NCBI RefSeq assembly: GCF_029227915.1
Contig: NC_079885.1
Location: 23,499,001 to 23,563,000, forward strand
Reading direction: 5' to 3'
Source: Hydractinia symbiolongicarpus
Lineage: Eukaryota > Cnidaria > Hydrozoa > Anthoathecata > Hydractiniidae
DNA length: 64,000 nucleotides
Shown: piece by piece, positions 1-25,659 of the stretch
How positions within the stretch are numbered: the stretch's first letter is position 1
Layout: every line of letters begins with the position of its first letter
Program-made: the position numbers and the translations under genes
Notes under the pieces: model-generated
What the model was told of the DNA's origin: nothing
The model's database searches: none
What the model saw: only the letters and a program-made list of their open reading frames with translations

Positions 1-946
1 CACTAATAATAATAATCACTTTTTTGTCCCACGACAATTTCGCTTGAGCTGTAGGGGACGTTTTTTTCGCGCCTCATACACGTCTTTACCTTTTGTAAAA
101 AATGTATGAGAGTATCGGGCTGGGATTTCGGGTTAAAAACAATAACAATAGATTGATTCTCCACCGGAGTTTCTGTCAGTGTCCCAAATCGGAAAAGCCG
201 AAAACTATGGAAGATTCGACTAAACAATTGAGAAAGTCTTGGTTTCAGCGGAAAGGTCTCCGTCAAAATGGAGGTCTCAGCGCGTCCTCGTCCCCAGAGC
301 TCTTTGAGATCCTATTTATTGCTCTTTCATCGGACGAAACTCTCGGGTTTTATCTTTTTCTTAGTGCCAGAGTTGGAGCCTCGAAGTTTTATATCGAAGA
401 GGTGTGGGGACAAGAATTTTCTCGATGAAAACAGTCTCATTAATGTTAAGTGACACTTCGAGGCTATCCTGCTTAACACTACAGGCTGTAAGGAAGTGCG
501 CAATTAAAGAATTAGCGAATAAAAGGTTTCATCACGGTGACTCAAGTTGACAACGTAACGCAGAGGAAAATAATCCTTTAACTGCCATTCTCTCTTCTCA
601 ATCCGCCGTCTCCGACCCCAGGGTCTGTGGCTTAATGTCAGAGCCGCTATTGACATGGAAGGTAAGTCCTCTTGGATGCAGTTGTTCGCGCGAAACGACA
701 CTGTTTCTGGCACTAACAAAAAAACAAACTAAAAACGCTTTCATTCCATGAAAAGCATAAAGTAGTAATGTTTGTGTAATAGAAATAAATTATATTTAAT
801 AGGTAAGCGTAAAATAATTAGAGAAGTACAAAATAAATTTACATTTTCATTAACTACAGTCTACCGAAGAAAAAATCGTCAGCTGGTATCTGTTAAAAGA
901 AATCGATAAACCATCTCGAAAAGTCTTCCCAAACAACCGTATCTTC
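1..946. other. 3' flank of HSBP1, no gene supported
   Basis: This stretch lies downstream of the minus-strand HSBP1 stop. Short overlapping open frames exist on both strands between 3 and 719 but match nothing I recognise and have no splice or motif support. Two short sequences of the form CGTCCTCGTCCCCAG (about 281) and CTCCGACCCCAGGG (about 609) resemble each other and a third at about 24940, so part of this is probably dispersed-repeat material. The HSBP1 3' UTR should lie at about 780-946. Confidence 0.5.
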
Positions 947-5002
<4,056 letters not shown>

Positions 5003-5248
5003 TGCTGGGTTAGGCAAAACAAAAATCGATCCTAGTATGTCCGGTTCACGGCAGTATAGCGGCAACAGGATATGGCCGATGTTTAACCAATCGTTTTGAA
5101 GGGATCTGGCACATGCTGTCAGACCGGTCTGTAATCAAAACAAATCCTGAAAAACTTCTTTGGTCATCCAGCTCTAAGGCAGCTTGGTTCCCGTTCAGTG
5201 TGTAAAATTTATTTTCTACCTTTGAATATAGCAGACATAGTTTTTATC
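5003..5248. promoter_or_regulatory. Shared HSBP1/AHCY bidirectional promoter region
   Basis: The start codons of HSBP1 (minus) and AHCY (plus) are separated by 246 bp, so both promoters must lie here or overlap unless one has a distal untranslated exon. A CCAAT box (AACCAAT) lies at about 5087-5091. No TATA box is obvious. Function is inferred from position. Confidence 0.6.
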
Positions 5249-14086
<8,838 letters not shown>

Positions 14087-14706
14087 CTTGCTCTATGTGT
14101 AGTTAGGATTTTTTTTATACCCAATTAGAAATTGATTCTGAAAAGTGTAGTCATGTAGCACAACCTTAACTCGTTTACATGTGATTTTGGTTTCGTACTG
14201 AAAGTTATTTTAGTAATATTACAAGTTTTGCAGACAAACTTTTCTATTTTAATTTTACCAATATGATAAATCTGTGACTGTTCAGTTTTATAATTATTTT
14301 CTTCAATACTGCAGTATTTTATTTTGTAATAATACAAGTTGATGCAACTAAAAGGGTGTTTTCTAACCATTCCCTGTCATCTGATAATTTGTTAATGATG
14401 ATCATCATTTTTCAACCTCTTTCAGTTTTATGAATGTTAGGACTTCTCTCACAAATGTTGCTCCTTTGTACAGTGATGCATTGACATAACTTTTGTTTGT
14501 TTCGTTTGGTTTTTGGAATAATTTTATAATAAGAAAATTAATACACCCAAATTTGTGTAAATTTTTGGGGTTGGCGAAAAATATTCAAAAATAAGGATCA
14601 TTAAAAATAGAGATTTACAATTTGGTATAAATAAAGAAATACTGAATATACTTTTCTCAATATTTTCTATCGAAATATTAATATATTTTCAATTGAAAGA
14701 TGTAAC
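14087..14706. other. AHCY to WDR88 intergenic region
   Basis: AT-rich spacer holding the AHCY 3' UTR and WDR88 5' region. An AATAAA at about 14630-14635 is a possible poly(A) signal, but it lies only 70 bp before the next start codon, so an upstream variant may be used. No other feature is supported. Confidence 0.5.
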
Positions 14707-17700
14707 ATGGAGAAGTATAATGATTGGGAGAATGAAAAACTTGCAAAGGTGAGGGTTATTGTATTTACGTTGCAAGTTCTCTATGAAGTATATTTCAAAT
14801 ACTTATAGAAATAGAAAAAGTTGTAGAAGTTTTAGTTTTAAGAAGTTCCGGATTTATTCATGCTTTAGGTTAAAATAAAAGTCTTGCGAGGCCATAATGG
14901 TGGTGTTAACACTTGTTGTTTTTTAAACGGTGAAAATTTAGTTGTCAGTGGTGGTGAGGATAAAACTGTTAGAATATGGGTGAGTACTTGTACCTATTTC
15001 ATTTATATTTCAATATGTGATTTCCTTTTTTGATATGCGATTAGCAGCCAGCTCATATTAACCACTGAATCTATTATTTTTTTTCTTTGTAAGACTGAAA
15101 TTGTTCCATAAACCAAGCAATTTGATAACTTCAATCCTCCCACCCATTCAATGGACATTTTTCTGTGTATGTAAACCTTTTATTCTTGGAAATAATCTTT
15201 TCTCTGTATTTTAGTTAATGCCTAGTGAAAAAATCCACAGGTTTAGCCTATTTTAGCATATTTAATGCCGCATTTTGGCATTTCACTTCTTGCAGGCATT
15301 GCAATGTAAACTCTACCGAGAATCACTTTGGTACTTGTTAAACGCTTTTAAAACACAATGCTTATAAACGCCAGGTTTTAAAATCAAAATGTTTTGATAT
15401 TAAAACGCTTGCAAACTCTCACTTCAAAGAATCACGAAAAAGAGTAAAGGAGTATGAAGAGGTAAAGGAGTATAAAGAGCGAGATGTTGGGGACAACACT
15501 TTAAATAAAATACTTTCACACCTTGATTGACCAGAAAAGAAATAAACCATGTGTACTTATTTGTCACCCCTAATACATTTTTTTCTCTTTTCCTTTTTTC
15601 ATCTTTGTCTCCTCAACAACATTACTGCTAAAGTATTCCACAGCTTAATTAGATGATGACAACTTAATTTCATGAAGCCTTGAAATAAACGCTAATAAAA
15701 GCTATTTAAACCACCAGTGAGAATCTTTCTTTAAATAATATCAATTAGCAGGTAAACTGTATTTCAATTGGTTGAGCTGTCTAATTTTGTGCCCCAGGTT
15801 TTCACAGGGCTTTAGAAAGATTTTTTTAATACTGTTTAAGAAATTAAGATGTCATCATAATCTTTACCATTTCGGCTGAACGTTTAACTTTTTTAACTAG
15901 TATGGGTTAGATGGAATAATTAATGCCTATTTGGGTAAACAAGATTAGTTTTAAAGGTGTTTCTTTTTCCAGGACAGCATTGACCCGCTTCACAAGCTGA
16001 CATTAACAGGACACAATGATGAAATAACATGTTGTAGATCATCTCCAGATGGAAGAAAGTATGTGTTCATGATTTTTTAGCTAAAAAAAATTAAAGTTAA
16101 ACTCACCAAGAAAATGTTTTTTATCTGATGTGGACCTGTATAATAGGTTGTATCTTGTTTTATTTGTTTTCATGTTGTCTGGATTATTCAGTATCACTCA
16201 TGTTTACTTCTTAACTCTCGTTCAGAATAGCATCAACAAGTTTAGATAAATATTTGATGGTGTGGGATTCCACAACAGGACAGCCGTTGGTATGAAGTTC
16301 ATCTTTAAATTAAGTTATTGCAAATGTTTTTCCTGTATGGGAAAAAGCTTTATAATTTTTTCTGTTTACTTTACTAGTTAAAGTCACAGCACGATGGTAT
16401 GGTTATGTCATGCGATGTGTCGTTTGATGGAAAGTACATATTGTCTTGTTCAGACCTCAACAATGCAGTTTTAATATGGGATGTGAGGCAGAAGAAGTGT
16501 ATTAAAACTTTAAATTGTAAGATCTGCTTTTTTAATTGTTATTTTTTAGTGTTTAAATATCCTTTAGTTATTTATTATCTTGGTGTTTTTTTCTTTCTCT
16601 CTTATTTTTGATTGATTATGAATATCACATTGATTTACCTGTTTAGATCACACCAGCACAGTGCTGTCTTGTCGTTTTGCTCGTGGCTCACATCGTTTCT
16701 GCTCCACATCGATGGATTTAACCACTTACGTTTGCCATTTGTGGGATTACTGCGACCAATTGGATCCACATTTTTTGTTAAAACTTAAGTAAGTTATATT
16801 TCTGCTTAAATTTCAACAGTACAGCTATGACTTTTCAAAAAGGTATAGATAATGTTTGTTATATCTTATATATTAATTCCCTTGCATGAGTAAAATTGTG
16901 AGTCCACGACATGCAACTCACGGGTCACTTTCTTATGAAGTGGCCGTACGCTAAAACTTACTAAAAGAATAAGTAAGCCTCTAAATGAGGACACAGGTTC
17001 CATTTGTCATTTATGCTACGGTTGAAATGATTTAATTTTACCCCTGGTTTACCATGTGCGTGCCGTATCTCATGGAAACAAGTTGTTTATCAACTGAAAA
17101 AAGAAAACCAAAGCGAAGAAGGTTGTCTGTTTTTCAAGTTTATCCTGAGAAAGTTACTTCAAACAAAGCATGCCAATGTTTACTCATCATGAGGTTAGCT
17201 TAAAACTTATATTTTTCTACATTTTACATTTTTGTGTTCTGGGATCGAGGTTGTATCGCATTCGAATATGAATCTAAAATGTAAAAAACACACTTTTGTT
17301 GTCAAACGAAATTTTTTAAAACAAAGAAAAATTCTGATAATATAACATCGCAAAAAGAATTGATTGGAAATGCATCAGACAATTGTAGCTATACATTTTC
17401 AATTTGTTCTTTTTGGGATGAAGCGAAATTTAGTAATCGAAGTAAAAAACTGATTAGACTTTTTTTCAGCGTAGCTAGCTTGCGACCTACTGAGAAAGCG
17501 AAAAAAAAGCAGGTTTGTTTTCTAAACTATTTGATAGAGAATTGAATTTGGCTGTGTAACGATTTTGTTCTTTGAGAGCTAAATTTTTCCTTACATATTA
17601 AGTTTGTTTTTTGTGTCTTGAGCCGTAAAATATTTTCTCTAAGCACTTATTTTGTAAGAATATACTCTATAAAATGGGTCAGAAGTTTAGAATATCCTAA

Positions 17701-20700
17701 GTATATGTCTAAGCTGGATTGTTTGTTTTAAATATAAACACTTGCATAACACACAAAATTAATTATAAGTTTACTTTTTTTATCTTATATATTAATTCCC
17801 TTGCGTGAGTAAAACTGTGAGTCCACGACACGGAAATCACGGGTCACTTTCTTATGACGTGGCTGTACGCTAAAATTTAACTAAAAAGATTAGGGATGTA
17901 CTTCATAGAAATCGCACATAAGGTGTAAATATATAACCCGCTGCTAATAACGATATAAATATATATACCCTTATGCCAAAAAACTCTATGTTAGCATATA
18001 TATATAGGTATCGCTACATATGAAACGGTATTAGATATTCACAAAGCATACGGACTGTTAAATGAAGTTCCTAGCATAAAACGGTTCTTTTTGAGTATTC
18101 TCTACTCTTTCATTCAAAATAAATCTTTAAAAAAACATTTGAAGAAGAGCATGGTTTTATAAATTAATCATAGCAAGGTTCTGTAAGGTTTTTTCATGTT
18201 TTATTTTCACTTTTGATTATATTATTGTTGCCAGACATGTTTTATAGCTAGCATCATAAAAAGCCAACCACCACCAACAACTAGCTAGCTAGCTAGGAAT
18301 ATATATATATATATGTAGCCATGTTCTTTATACCTAGCTAAGTCTCCAGTTTATATTTAAGTGACTAGCTATTAGCTGCTGTAGCTAGCTAATGCTAGCT
18401 TTAAACTAAAGATTCCCAGTATATATATTCCCACAAAACACATCAAACATATTAACATATTAACCCTGAAAATTTAAAACATTTTCCTGGTTTTTTTTTG
18501 GTTTGTGAAGTTCTTTTGTGGCGCCGTAGATTAGTGGTTATAGCACTCGTACTCTGTGCTGGAGACCGGGTTTCGATTCTTCTTGACGGCGATTCAACAT
18601 GGGTGAGTGAATGTTACCATAGCCCTGGGTTAACCCAAGCCATGTGAGGGAAATTGGGAAGATGGCACACTGTGTGGGCCGTTGGATGTTGCTGGGAGTT
18701 GTCTAGTAGAGCGCGGGCTCTAATTGGGTCTGCGTAGCTCAAAATGAGCATTAAATACTCTAGGACTCTCCATCTACGCCATGGCCCCTCCTGGAAATAA
18801 TAGACAGGGTATATCCCTCGATATTTGTGAGGCTAGCCATGTAAAATATGCACATCTATCTATCTATCTATCTTTTCCTCCAAATATTCTAAAAATAAAG
18901 TTCAGAAATTACTTATTTTTAAAATGTAAATTTAATTTGTTTCAAATTGTGGGCAAAAACCTTAATCAGCATGCTAAAAGAACTGACTTTTCTTAATTTA
19001 GAATTACTAAACACAACCATTTTCTTACATTTAGTGTAAACTTTTGTGCGTATGGCTTATATTTAATACACCAAAAGAGCTACTTTGTTGATTTCAATTT
19101 TATACTCTTTGTAAGCTACTTTTTTCTTCTTTTTGACATTTCTGTTTTACCACTCAATTTTTACATTTTATAAGTTATTTGGAACAGAATGGTATGAAAT
19201 AGACCAAAATACCCGATCTTAGTTGTTTTTAATTTACAGGCTGTGTCTGTGAAACTTTAAGGGGAACATTTGGTGGAAGACAATGGCATGACATATACTG
19301 ATAGAACTGATTTTTGTTGTGTTAGATGTTATATCTGAACCTTTTTGACATTTTATGTTAATTTTGCGAGGAAGGACCATATATATATACACAGAAGAAG
19401 AATTCAATTTTACACCTTGCAAGCTTTGTTTTTCTATATTTTGTATAAATTCTTACTGGGGAGGACTCCATGCAATATATCGAAATAACTGATCCTTCTC
19501 GATTTAAATTTGATGTGTTCTAATTCGTATATAGTTTTGGAAATTTTGTGTAAGATTTAATGGGTAAGGGCTAGATGCAATATGTCAAAAAAACCTTTTT
19601 TGTTGAATCAGAAGCACTCCCTACAACCATTCTTTTTTTTACAGTTTGTGAAGCTTTTGTGAGGAAAGAGTGTATGCAATATTATCGAAATAACTGATTT
19701 TTGTTGCAAACTGTTTTTCTTTGGCATTTTGGATTAAAATATTGTTTTAGAGGGCATATGCAGTAGATATATGTACTGAAATAGTTAAATTTTGCAAACT
19801 TTGATTTTGTCGTTACCTCTCATTTTTTACATTTTGATTAAACTTTTGTGGGAGACCGTCGGTATGCGAAGGACCAAAATAAGAGATTTTAGTATTATTT
19901 AGAATTTGTATTTTGTGTTGCAAAATTGGTGCAAAAATTGACATAAAATGAACTTATATACAGATTGATTGCTGTTGTTTAACATGACTCGTTATGACTT
20001 ATATATATATTTTATGAAAATTTGTGATAGAATACTATGTGAGATTTGAAATTTTGTTTACTTTATTGATGGTAAAACAGCATGCAAATTGCTAAAAGGA
20101 CTTTATTAATTTTAGATTTAAACACCATTATTTTGTTGGCATTTTGTCTAAAGTTTCGTGAGGAAGGACTGTATGCAATATATCAAATAATGTTTTATTG
20201 CATTATAATTTGTCCTTGCAAATCCCTTTTTTTACACCTTAGATAAAAAATTCTGTCAGAGGCACAATTTATTGTTTATTTTTTACATTGTGTGTCAACC
20301 TTTGGCAGGGTTTGCAATAAACTAACTGATTTTAACATATACAATGAGAGAGATTTGTGTTTGACATTGATCAGCTTTTTTGTATATATGTGGCGTTTTG
20401 AGTGATTTAAATTTTATGGGTGAGATGTATGTTGAAATGCTTTTGAAAACTTCTTTCCGAATAATTTTCGCATTTGTCAGATGGTCAGAGCAGTAATTTT
20501 AGTTGATTTAGATTTTAAATGTCACATATATACTGCAGTTGTTGGACACCTTTAATTTTTTTTGACATTTATATAATAATGCAGATGTAAGATGCGCACT
20601 GCTGTATTGTTTGTTTTTTGATGGACATATATCTACTACACAAATTAAATGAGAATACAGTGGATTCTTCCACGGGAAACAGCTAGTTGTATATTAAACG

Positions 20701-23700
20701 AACTGAACTTTTTTGTGTCCAGGCAATAGGCTGTTACATGTAATAAAATTGTTATTAGCTAGCTATAGTAACTTATAGCATGCTTTATTTTATTAAGGCA
20801 TTATATATTTTCAGGCCATAGTCATGCTAAGAACATATGAGAATAAGGAGGATAGCATTTGTCAAAAAATTTAAAAACATCAAGGCTGAAACTAAAACCC
20901 ACTATTCTTATAAAAACAGCGTGTATATCCCAGAGAAGAACATAAACTGTAAAAAGTAATTTTTGCGTTGTTAACACTACAGACTGTGTGATTCAGTGTT
21001 TATGTCGTTATAAAAATCCGAAACCTAAATCCTAAACTTAAATCAATGTTTACATCTGTACGTTACAATCGTTTGAAATATATTCGATTCTTAAATTCGA
21101 AAACGCTGCATTGTTATCTTTGATTTTATGCGTGATTTTTTTATTATAAAGTTTAGTCTGTAAGGCAAACTGTTCTTTTAATATTTTCGATTGAAATATT
21201 TCGGTAGATATACAATATATCAAATGATTTAAGTTTTTATTTTTCTGTATGTGTTGTCAACTATTAATTTTTTATATTTTGAGTATAACTTTGTAAGGGT
21301 TGCCGTATCCAATAGACCAAATAGCTGATTTTGTGTGACTTCACGAAAAATGTTGGATTTTTTTTTAATGTTTAGTATCCTTTTTTCCCTGGTGTACTTC
21401 TGGAATGACAAAGCAAGTATATAGTTTTAGCGTATTTCGGTTTGTACGTAACGGTTATTAGACACCTTTCATTTTGTGGACATTAATAATAATGCAGATT
21501 GTAAGATTTGCACTGCTGTATTGTGTTTTTTGTTTTTTTGGTGGACGTATATCTGTTACGTGAATTAACAGTGGATTCTTCCACGGGAAACAGCTAGTTA
21601 AATATTAGTATCATTAAATGTTAAGTTTATATGGACTAAGTTGTAAATAAACAGACTTTTTATAGGGGTCACATCAATATGATTGCTTCATGTGATTTCT
21701 CTGCTGATGAACGAAGACTTTGCACAGGATCATGGGATAAAACTGTAAACATATGGGATGTCAATGCTGGTACATATAGGTACATACTTTTGTAATTTAT
21801 AAAACAACGAAAACGGTTGCTAGCTTAAGTTTTTAACAAAGAACTTTAGTTAATTGCATTCTAAAATATTTTATCTTTCTAAAAATTATGCAGTTTTAAT
21901 TGAATTCAAAATAGGAAAGAACAGTTTGGGTGGCCTTACTGTTACAATCAAAACCCTAATTCAACTAAGGTAGCATTATATGTGAAATTTTAACATTTTC
22001 TCCATTTTCCTTAAATTGTTTTTTTTTTAATATTTTATCTTTTGAAGAATTATTCAGTTTAAATAAAGTTAGCATTATTAGTAAATTCTCAACTGAATTA
22101 AATATAGGAGAGTACAGTGTAGAAAGTATGCTGGGTTTTATTGTTACAATTAAAACCTTAATTCATGACTCGCTCTAACCCAGTCTCGTTACAGCAGCAT
22201 TATCTGTGAAAACGTCATTTTTGATTCTCGAATGTCTTCCGTTTGTTAGTAAATTGACGAGTTTCCTAAAAAAGCGGTTTTACATTATCGAAACTTTAGT
22301 AAAATAAAGATTGTCTTCGTGTTGCTTATTGACTTCCGTAATATTACAAGCTGTAAAATTGTAAAAAATAATTAGGAAAGAAGGCCCGTTGACTCTAAAA
22401 GATGGTCATGATGGATGTGTGAGTGCTTGCCGATTTTTCAAAGATGGTAAAACTTTTTTATCTACTTTACTTCCTGTATGTGCTTTTTTAGTTCTCGAAT
22501 AACATTCTTGAAGCACACCTATATTTTGTAATCGTGGAGGAAATTTTTTTATGGAAGTGATTGATTTTCTTCTGTAAATATTTATGTTCATATTTTAAAA
22601 ATAATATCGCATCCACAGCTGAAACTGTGCTCTCTAAAACAAGAAGCGTTTTCGTGTTCCAGGTTCTTCCATGATTTCGGCGTCATATGACGAGACTTTA
22701 GTCGTGTGGGATGTTGAAAACGCATGCAAGAAATTTTCTTTGGAGGTAAAGACTTATGGAAACTTCGTCCATGCGGTTCTTTGTAAAAGAAAATATTGAT
22801 AACAAACTTATTGAGACAATCGAAAGGGATTTAACTTTTGCGTGAATTAGCTTTTGCGAATTTCGCGATTTTTTGTCAATAATCCTTTTCTGAATTAGTT
22901 TTCCTTGATGTACCGCTGCTATTTCTCGACTTTTTCAAATAAAACGGATGTGATCTTTGAAATCCTAAATTTCGACTCAAATTATCAAATCTTATAATTA
23001 TACAGCAAACAAACAACCTGTTACAACAGTTTTTTAATTTTAACTTCTGCTTGAAACAGAAGCTTATTAGTACCAGTAAAAAATTGCTTGAAACAGAAGC
23101 TTATTAGTACAAGTAAAAAATTGCTTGAAACAGAAGCTTATTAGTACCAGTAAAAGACCGTAATATTAACACCATCAAAACAGCATCTTCACATGTTGGA
23201 TTAAGTTAAAAATTTATACACACTTATTCAAGGATGCTGAATTCAGGAAAGTGTATTCGTGAAAGTCAAATACCCAAAATTCAGGGACTAGCCAGATTTC
23301 TTATCTCAGAAAAAAAACTGTCTACGTCATACACCAGCGGAAAGGTTTTGATTCTCTAGAGTTTAAAAAAGTTGACGTCATGAGGACATGTTCTTAAAGA
23401 TGTTTTATAAATTTTGTGTTCTTTTTCTTAAACTTGTATGCTTCTTTGTTTTTCACTAGTCGCACACTGGTTGGGTTACTGATTGTGATTTATCTGACGA
23501 TGAAAAGAGTGTAATTTCTTCATCAAAGGTGAGAGTAGCATATTTTCAGCGTCTTTAGGTTTTGGCACCAAAAGCCTTGTAAACCAAGCTGTGTTTTATA
23601 TAACGGGCGAATAAAATAAATCCCTGCGACACCAGGCTTTCAAACTATATTCTCGGCCATCTGACTGCGCAGAAAATTATTGTGAGTTGACATTTAGTTA

Positions 23701-24250
23701 CGCGGATGTACCATCACTTCCATTTACTTTGTTTTTCTGCAGACGGTTACCATTTTTAATTAAAAGTCTTTGTCTGTGTATTTTTAGGACGGAACTCTTC
23801 GATTTTGGGACATAGAGAACAGTGACGAAATTCCGGTTATTTTGCAGAACAAGAAAAACATTGGATTGCGACTACTACAGGTTTGTAAATTATCGTAAAA
23901 CTGATGTGCGTGTATGTCTTTATCGTAAGTAAGCAGAACATTCGGCTATACTCAGAGATGGTTAATGCAAGATTTAATTTTTGCGGGGAAAATTTTTGCA
24001 TAAAAAAAGTCTAGCAAAATGAGAAAAATTCTTATTTCTTTATACCTCTGAAATTATTCAAAAATTGTACATTTGCAAAAAATACACCGTAAAATGTTTG
24101 TTTTGAATTTGCAAAAATAAAATTAATTCTTGTTTGCTTCCACCTTAGTGTCAAGGTTGTACCAAACAGTTCTCGATTGCCCAAGCGCAAGATGCGTTAT
24201 CAATAAAATATTGTGTATTTTGCAGACTGGAACGACAAAGTGCACTGTGA
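14707..24250 (+). CDS. WDR88: WD40-repeat protein, WDR88-like
   Basis: Twelve exons: 14707-14748, 14869-14979, 15973-16058, 16226-16289, 16378-16516, 16647-16788, 21666-21779, 22376-22446, 22663-22745, 23460-23528, 23788-23880, 24149-24250. They sum to 1116 nt, 371 aa, with all phases closing. Residues from about 20 to 325 form seven WD40 blades (GHNGGVNTC...KTVRIW, GHNDEITCC...MVWD, GHINMIASC...VNIWD, SHTGWVTDC...LRFWD). The last exon adds a compact CxxC-x17-CxxC tail (Cys339, 342, 360, 363) preceded by DEIPVIL and GLRLLQC, which I recognise from vertebrate WDR88 and which suggests a zinc-binding knuckle. Cellular role unknown; WD40 propellers are usually protein-binding scaffolds. Human WDR88 is longer, mainly at its N-terminus. 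Intron 6 (4.9 kb) is Helitron-derived. Confidence 0.88.
17783..20686 (+). mobile_element. Second, inner Helitron terminus pair
   Basis: A second left end, nearly identical over about 110 bp to the outer one, starts at 17783 (again after A). A second right end with the same hairpin and CTAG (20683-20686, followed by T) is homologous over about 150 bp to the outer right end. This may be a nested insertion, tandem Helitrons, or an internally duplicated element. Confidence 0.68.
18520..18872 (+). repeat. tRNA-derived SINE, copy 1
   Basis: The head GCGCCGTAGATTAGTGG carries a pol III A box (18527-18537) and a B-box-like GGTTTCGATTC (about 18569-18579). A roughly 270-bp body and a (TATC)n tail at about 18853-18872 follow. 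It sits inside the Helitron material of WDR88 intron 6. At least three further copies occur in this window. Confidence 0.85.
18990..21440 (+). repeat. Degenerate tandem repeats inside the Helitron
   Basis: A loosely conserved unit of roughly 100-130 bp recurs many times. It contains words such as TTTGTGAGGAAGGAC, then TATGCAATATATCGAAATAA, then CTGATTTTTGTTG, for example near 19330, 19460, 19570, 19660, 19840, 20150 and 21300. Copies are heavily diverged. Internal repeat arrays are common in non-autonomous Helitrons. Confidence 0.65.
23050..23160 (+). repeat. Three tandem copies of a 37-bp unit
   Basis: CTTGAAACAGAAGCTTATTA begins at 23050, 23087 and 23124, each followed by GTACMAGTAAAA. It lies in WDR88 intron 9. 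Confidence 0.92.
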
Positions 24251-25538
24251 CGACATTTTGCCGTCGCGTTTTGTGAGTTTAAGTTGATGACACATTCTTT
24301 TAAAATATGCAACGGACGAATTAGGATACTGGTGCTGCGTTAGTAATTTATCAAAAAAATGAACGAATGTGAGCTAAACCTTTTTTATAAAAACAAAAGA
24401 TGTACTGGAATTGCGCGCTTGTTTTTATCTACTGAAGAAATAATAAGCGTAAATTAACAACTTTGGTGTGTGTTTTACTCAGAGGAAAAGGATCTTCGTT
24501 AATTGTTAAATTTCTTTTCAATTTTTGAGTTTAGGTTCTTGATTCAGTGTATTTGACGCTGCTGTTTTAACCGATATGCTTCGTGTCGGTATTTTTTCAC
24601 GTTCCCAAATGTAATTGTTAGATGTAATATATATATAATTTATGAAGTACATGTACATATCTATAATTTCTTTTTAAACCCTAAAAGTAACGTCCACTTG
24701 TAGTTTTTTCATTCTGTTGAATATTTTGATTTAAGTCGTTCCATTAAATTTACCACTTCAGCGAAAAAATGTACTTCCTAGCGGGCGTTCTACTTATCCC
24801 GGGGTCTCACTTTGCAAAGTTTTTTGCTTGAAAGGGTTACGATGTTCAAGGGATGGAGAAAAAGCGTACTATATCGCGGGCGTCCTACTTACCCGGGATC
24901 CCACTTCACGAAAGCATACTGTATGTAGCCAAGCTGTATCCTCGTCCCCAGTGTTTGTTGCCTAATGTCGAAGCCGCTTAAAATAAGAAACTTGCTTTTT
25001 TTTTTAAAAAAAAAAAAGATTTTAATTTTAGTTTCTTTCGATAAAATAAAAAAATCATTGACTAGTTCCGACGAATGCCATCAAAGAATTCTGAGGAGGG
25101 GAGAACAGACAAACGCTATACTTTTGTTTAGTGGGTTAAATCAATATCATCAAAAAAAATTTTCGCAAAAGTTACTTTGATTTCGCGATATTTTCGACGA
25201 GTTCGAAGGATTGTTTTTAATTTTCGCGTGTATTTAATTTCATGATTCGAAATTTTTTTGCGGGTACAGTATGTTAATCAGTTGCACCGCCCTCTAATTA
25301 GCGCCACACCCTTTGAGTCAATTTTATTAGCACTAAAAAAGATGTTTGAAATTTTTTTTGGGGGGTATTTAAATTCGCAATTCTTGGCTTGAAATACTTG
25401 ATTTATAAAATGGGTAAAAAACAATAAACAAGAAGCCCAGGGTTTGAAAATTTCCACTATTACCCTAAAATTTTAAAATTTGAAGTTGATCTTGAAAACA
25501 GAGAATTATGGGGTAAACAAATCATTGAGTATTCTCCA
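24251..25538. other. WDR88 downstream region with repeat debris
   Basis: No gene is supported. Two related segments of about 50 bp occur (GCGGGCGTTCTACTTATCCC at about 24781 and GCGGGCGTCCTACTTACCCG at about 24877), plus a block of about 24940-25260 with CCTCGTCCCCAG and ATTTCGCGATATTTTCG motifs shared with other noncoding parts of the window. These look like old transposon fragments. Confidence 0.55.
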
Positions 25539-25659
25539 TTAGTCGTTAGCCCGTGGAAAAATCCACGGGTTCGCCCGTCCTTTTTATACCGCATTGCGTG
25601 CGTCTCGCTACCTGCGCAGCTAAGCTACCATTTTGCGTATACGGGTATTATAATATAGA
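25539..25659 (-). mobile_element. 121-bp minimal Helitron-like element
   Basis: On the minus strand it starts A|TCTATATTATAATACCCG (25659). It ends with a perfect hairpin GTGGATTTTTCCAC inside CCCG...CGGG, nine bases, and CTAA followed by T (25539). Both termini fit Helitron rules. It has no room for coding. Confidence 0.8.

Larger units (their letters stand above)
16864..21597 (+). mobile_element. Helitron-derived intron filling, outer termini
   Basis: The left end is A|TCTTATATATTAATTCCC at 16864. The right end has a GTGGATTCTTCCAC hairpin, nine bases, then CTAG at 21594-21597 followed by T. Insertion between A and T, 5'-TC, a 3' hairpin and CTRR are Helitron hallmarks. It occupies nearly all of WDR88 intron 6. 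No Rep/helicase frame is seen, so it is non-autonomous. Pairing of this left end with this right end (rather than with the inner one) is inferred. Confidence 0.72.

Noticed and set aside
18520-18600. Functional tRNA gene
   Set aside because: A and B boxes are present but the cloverleaf is degenerate, and the unit is followed by a SINE body and TATC tail and repeated elsewhere.
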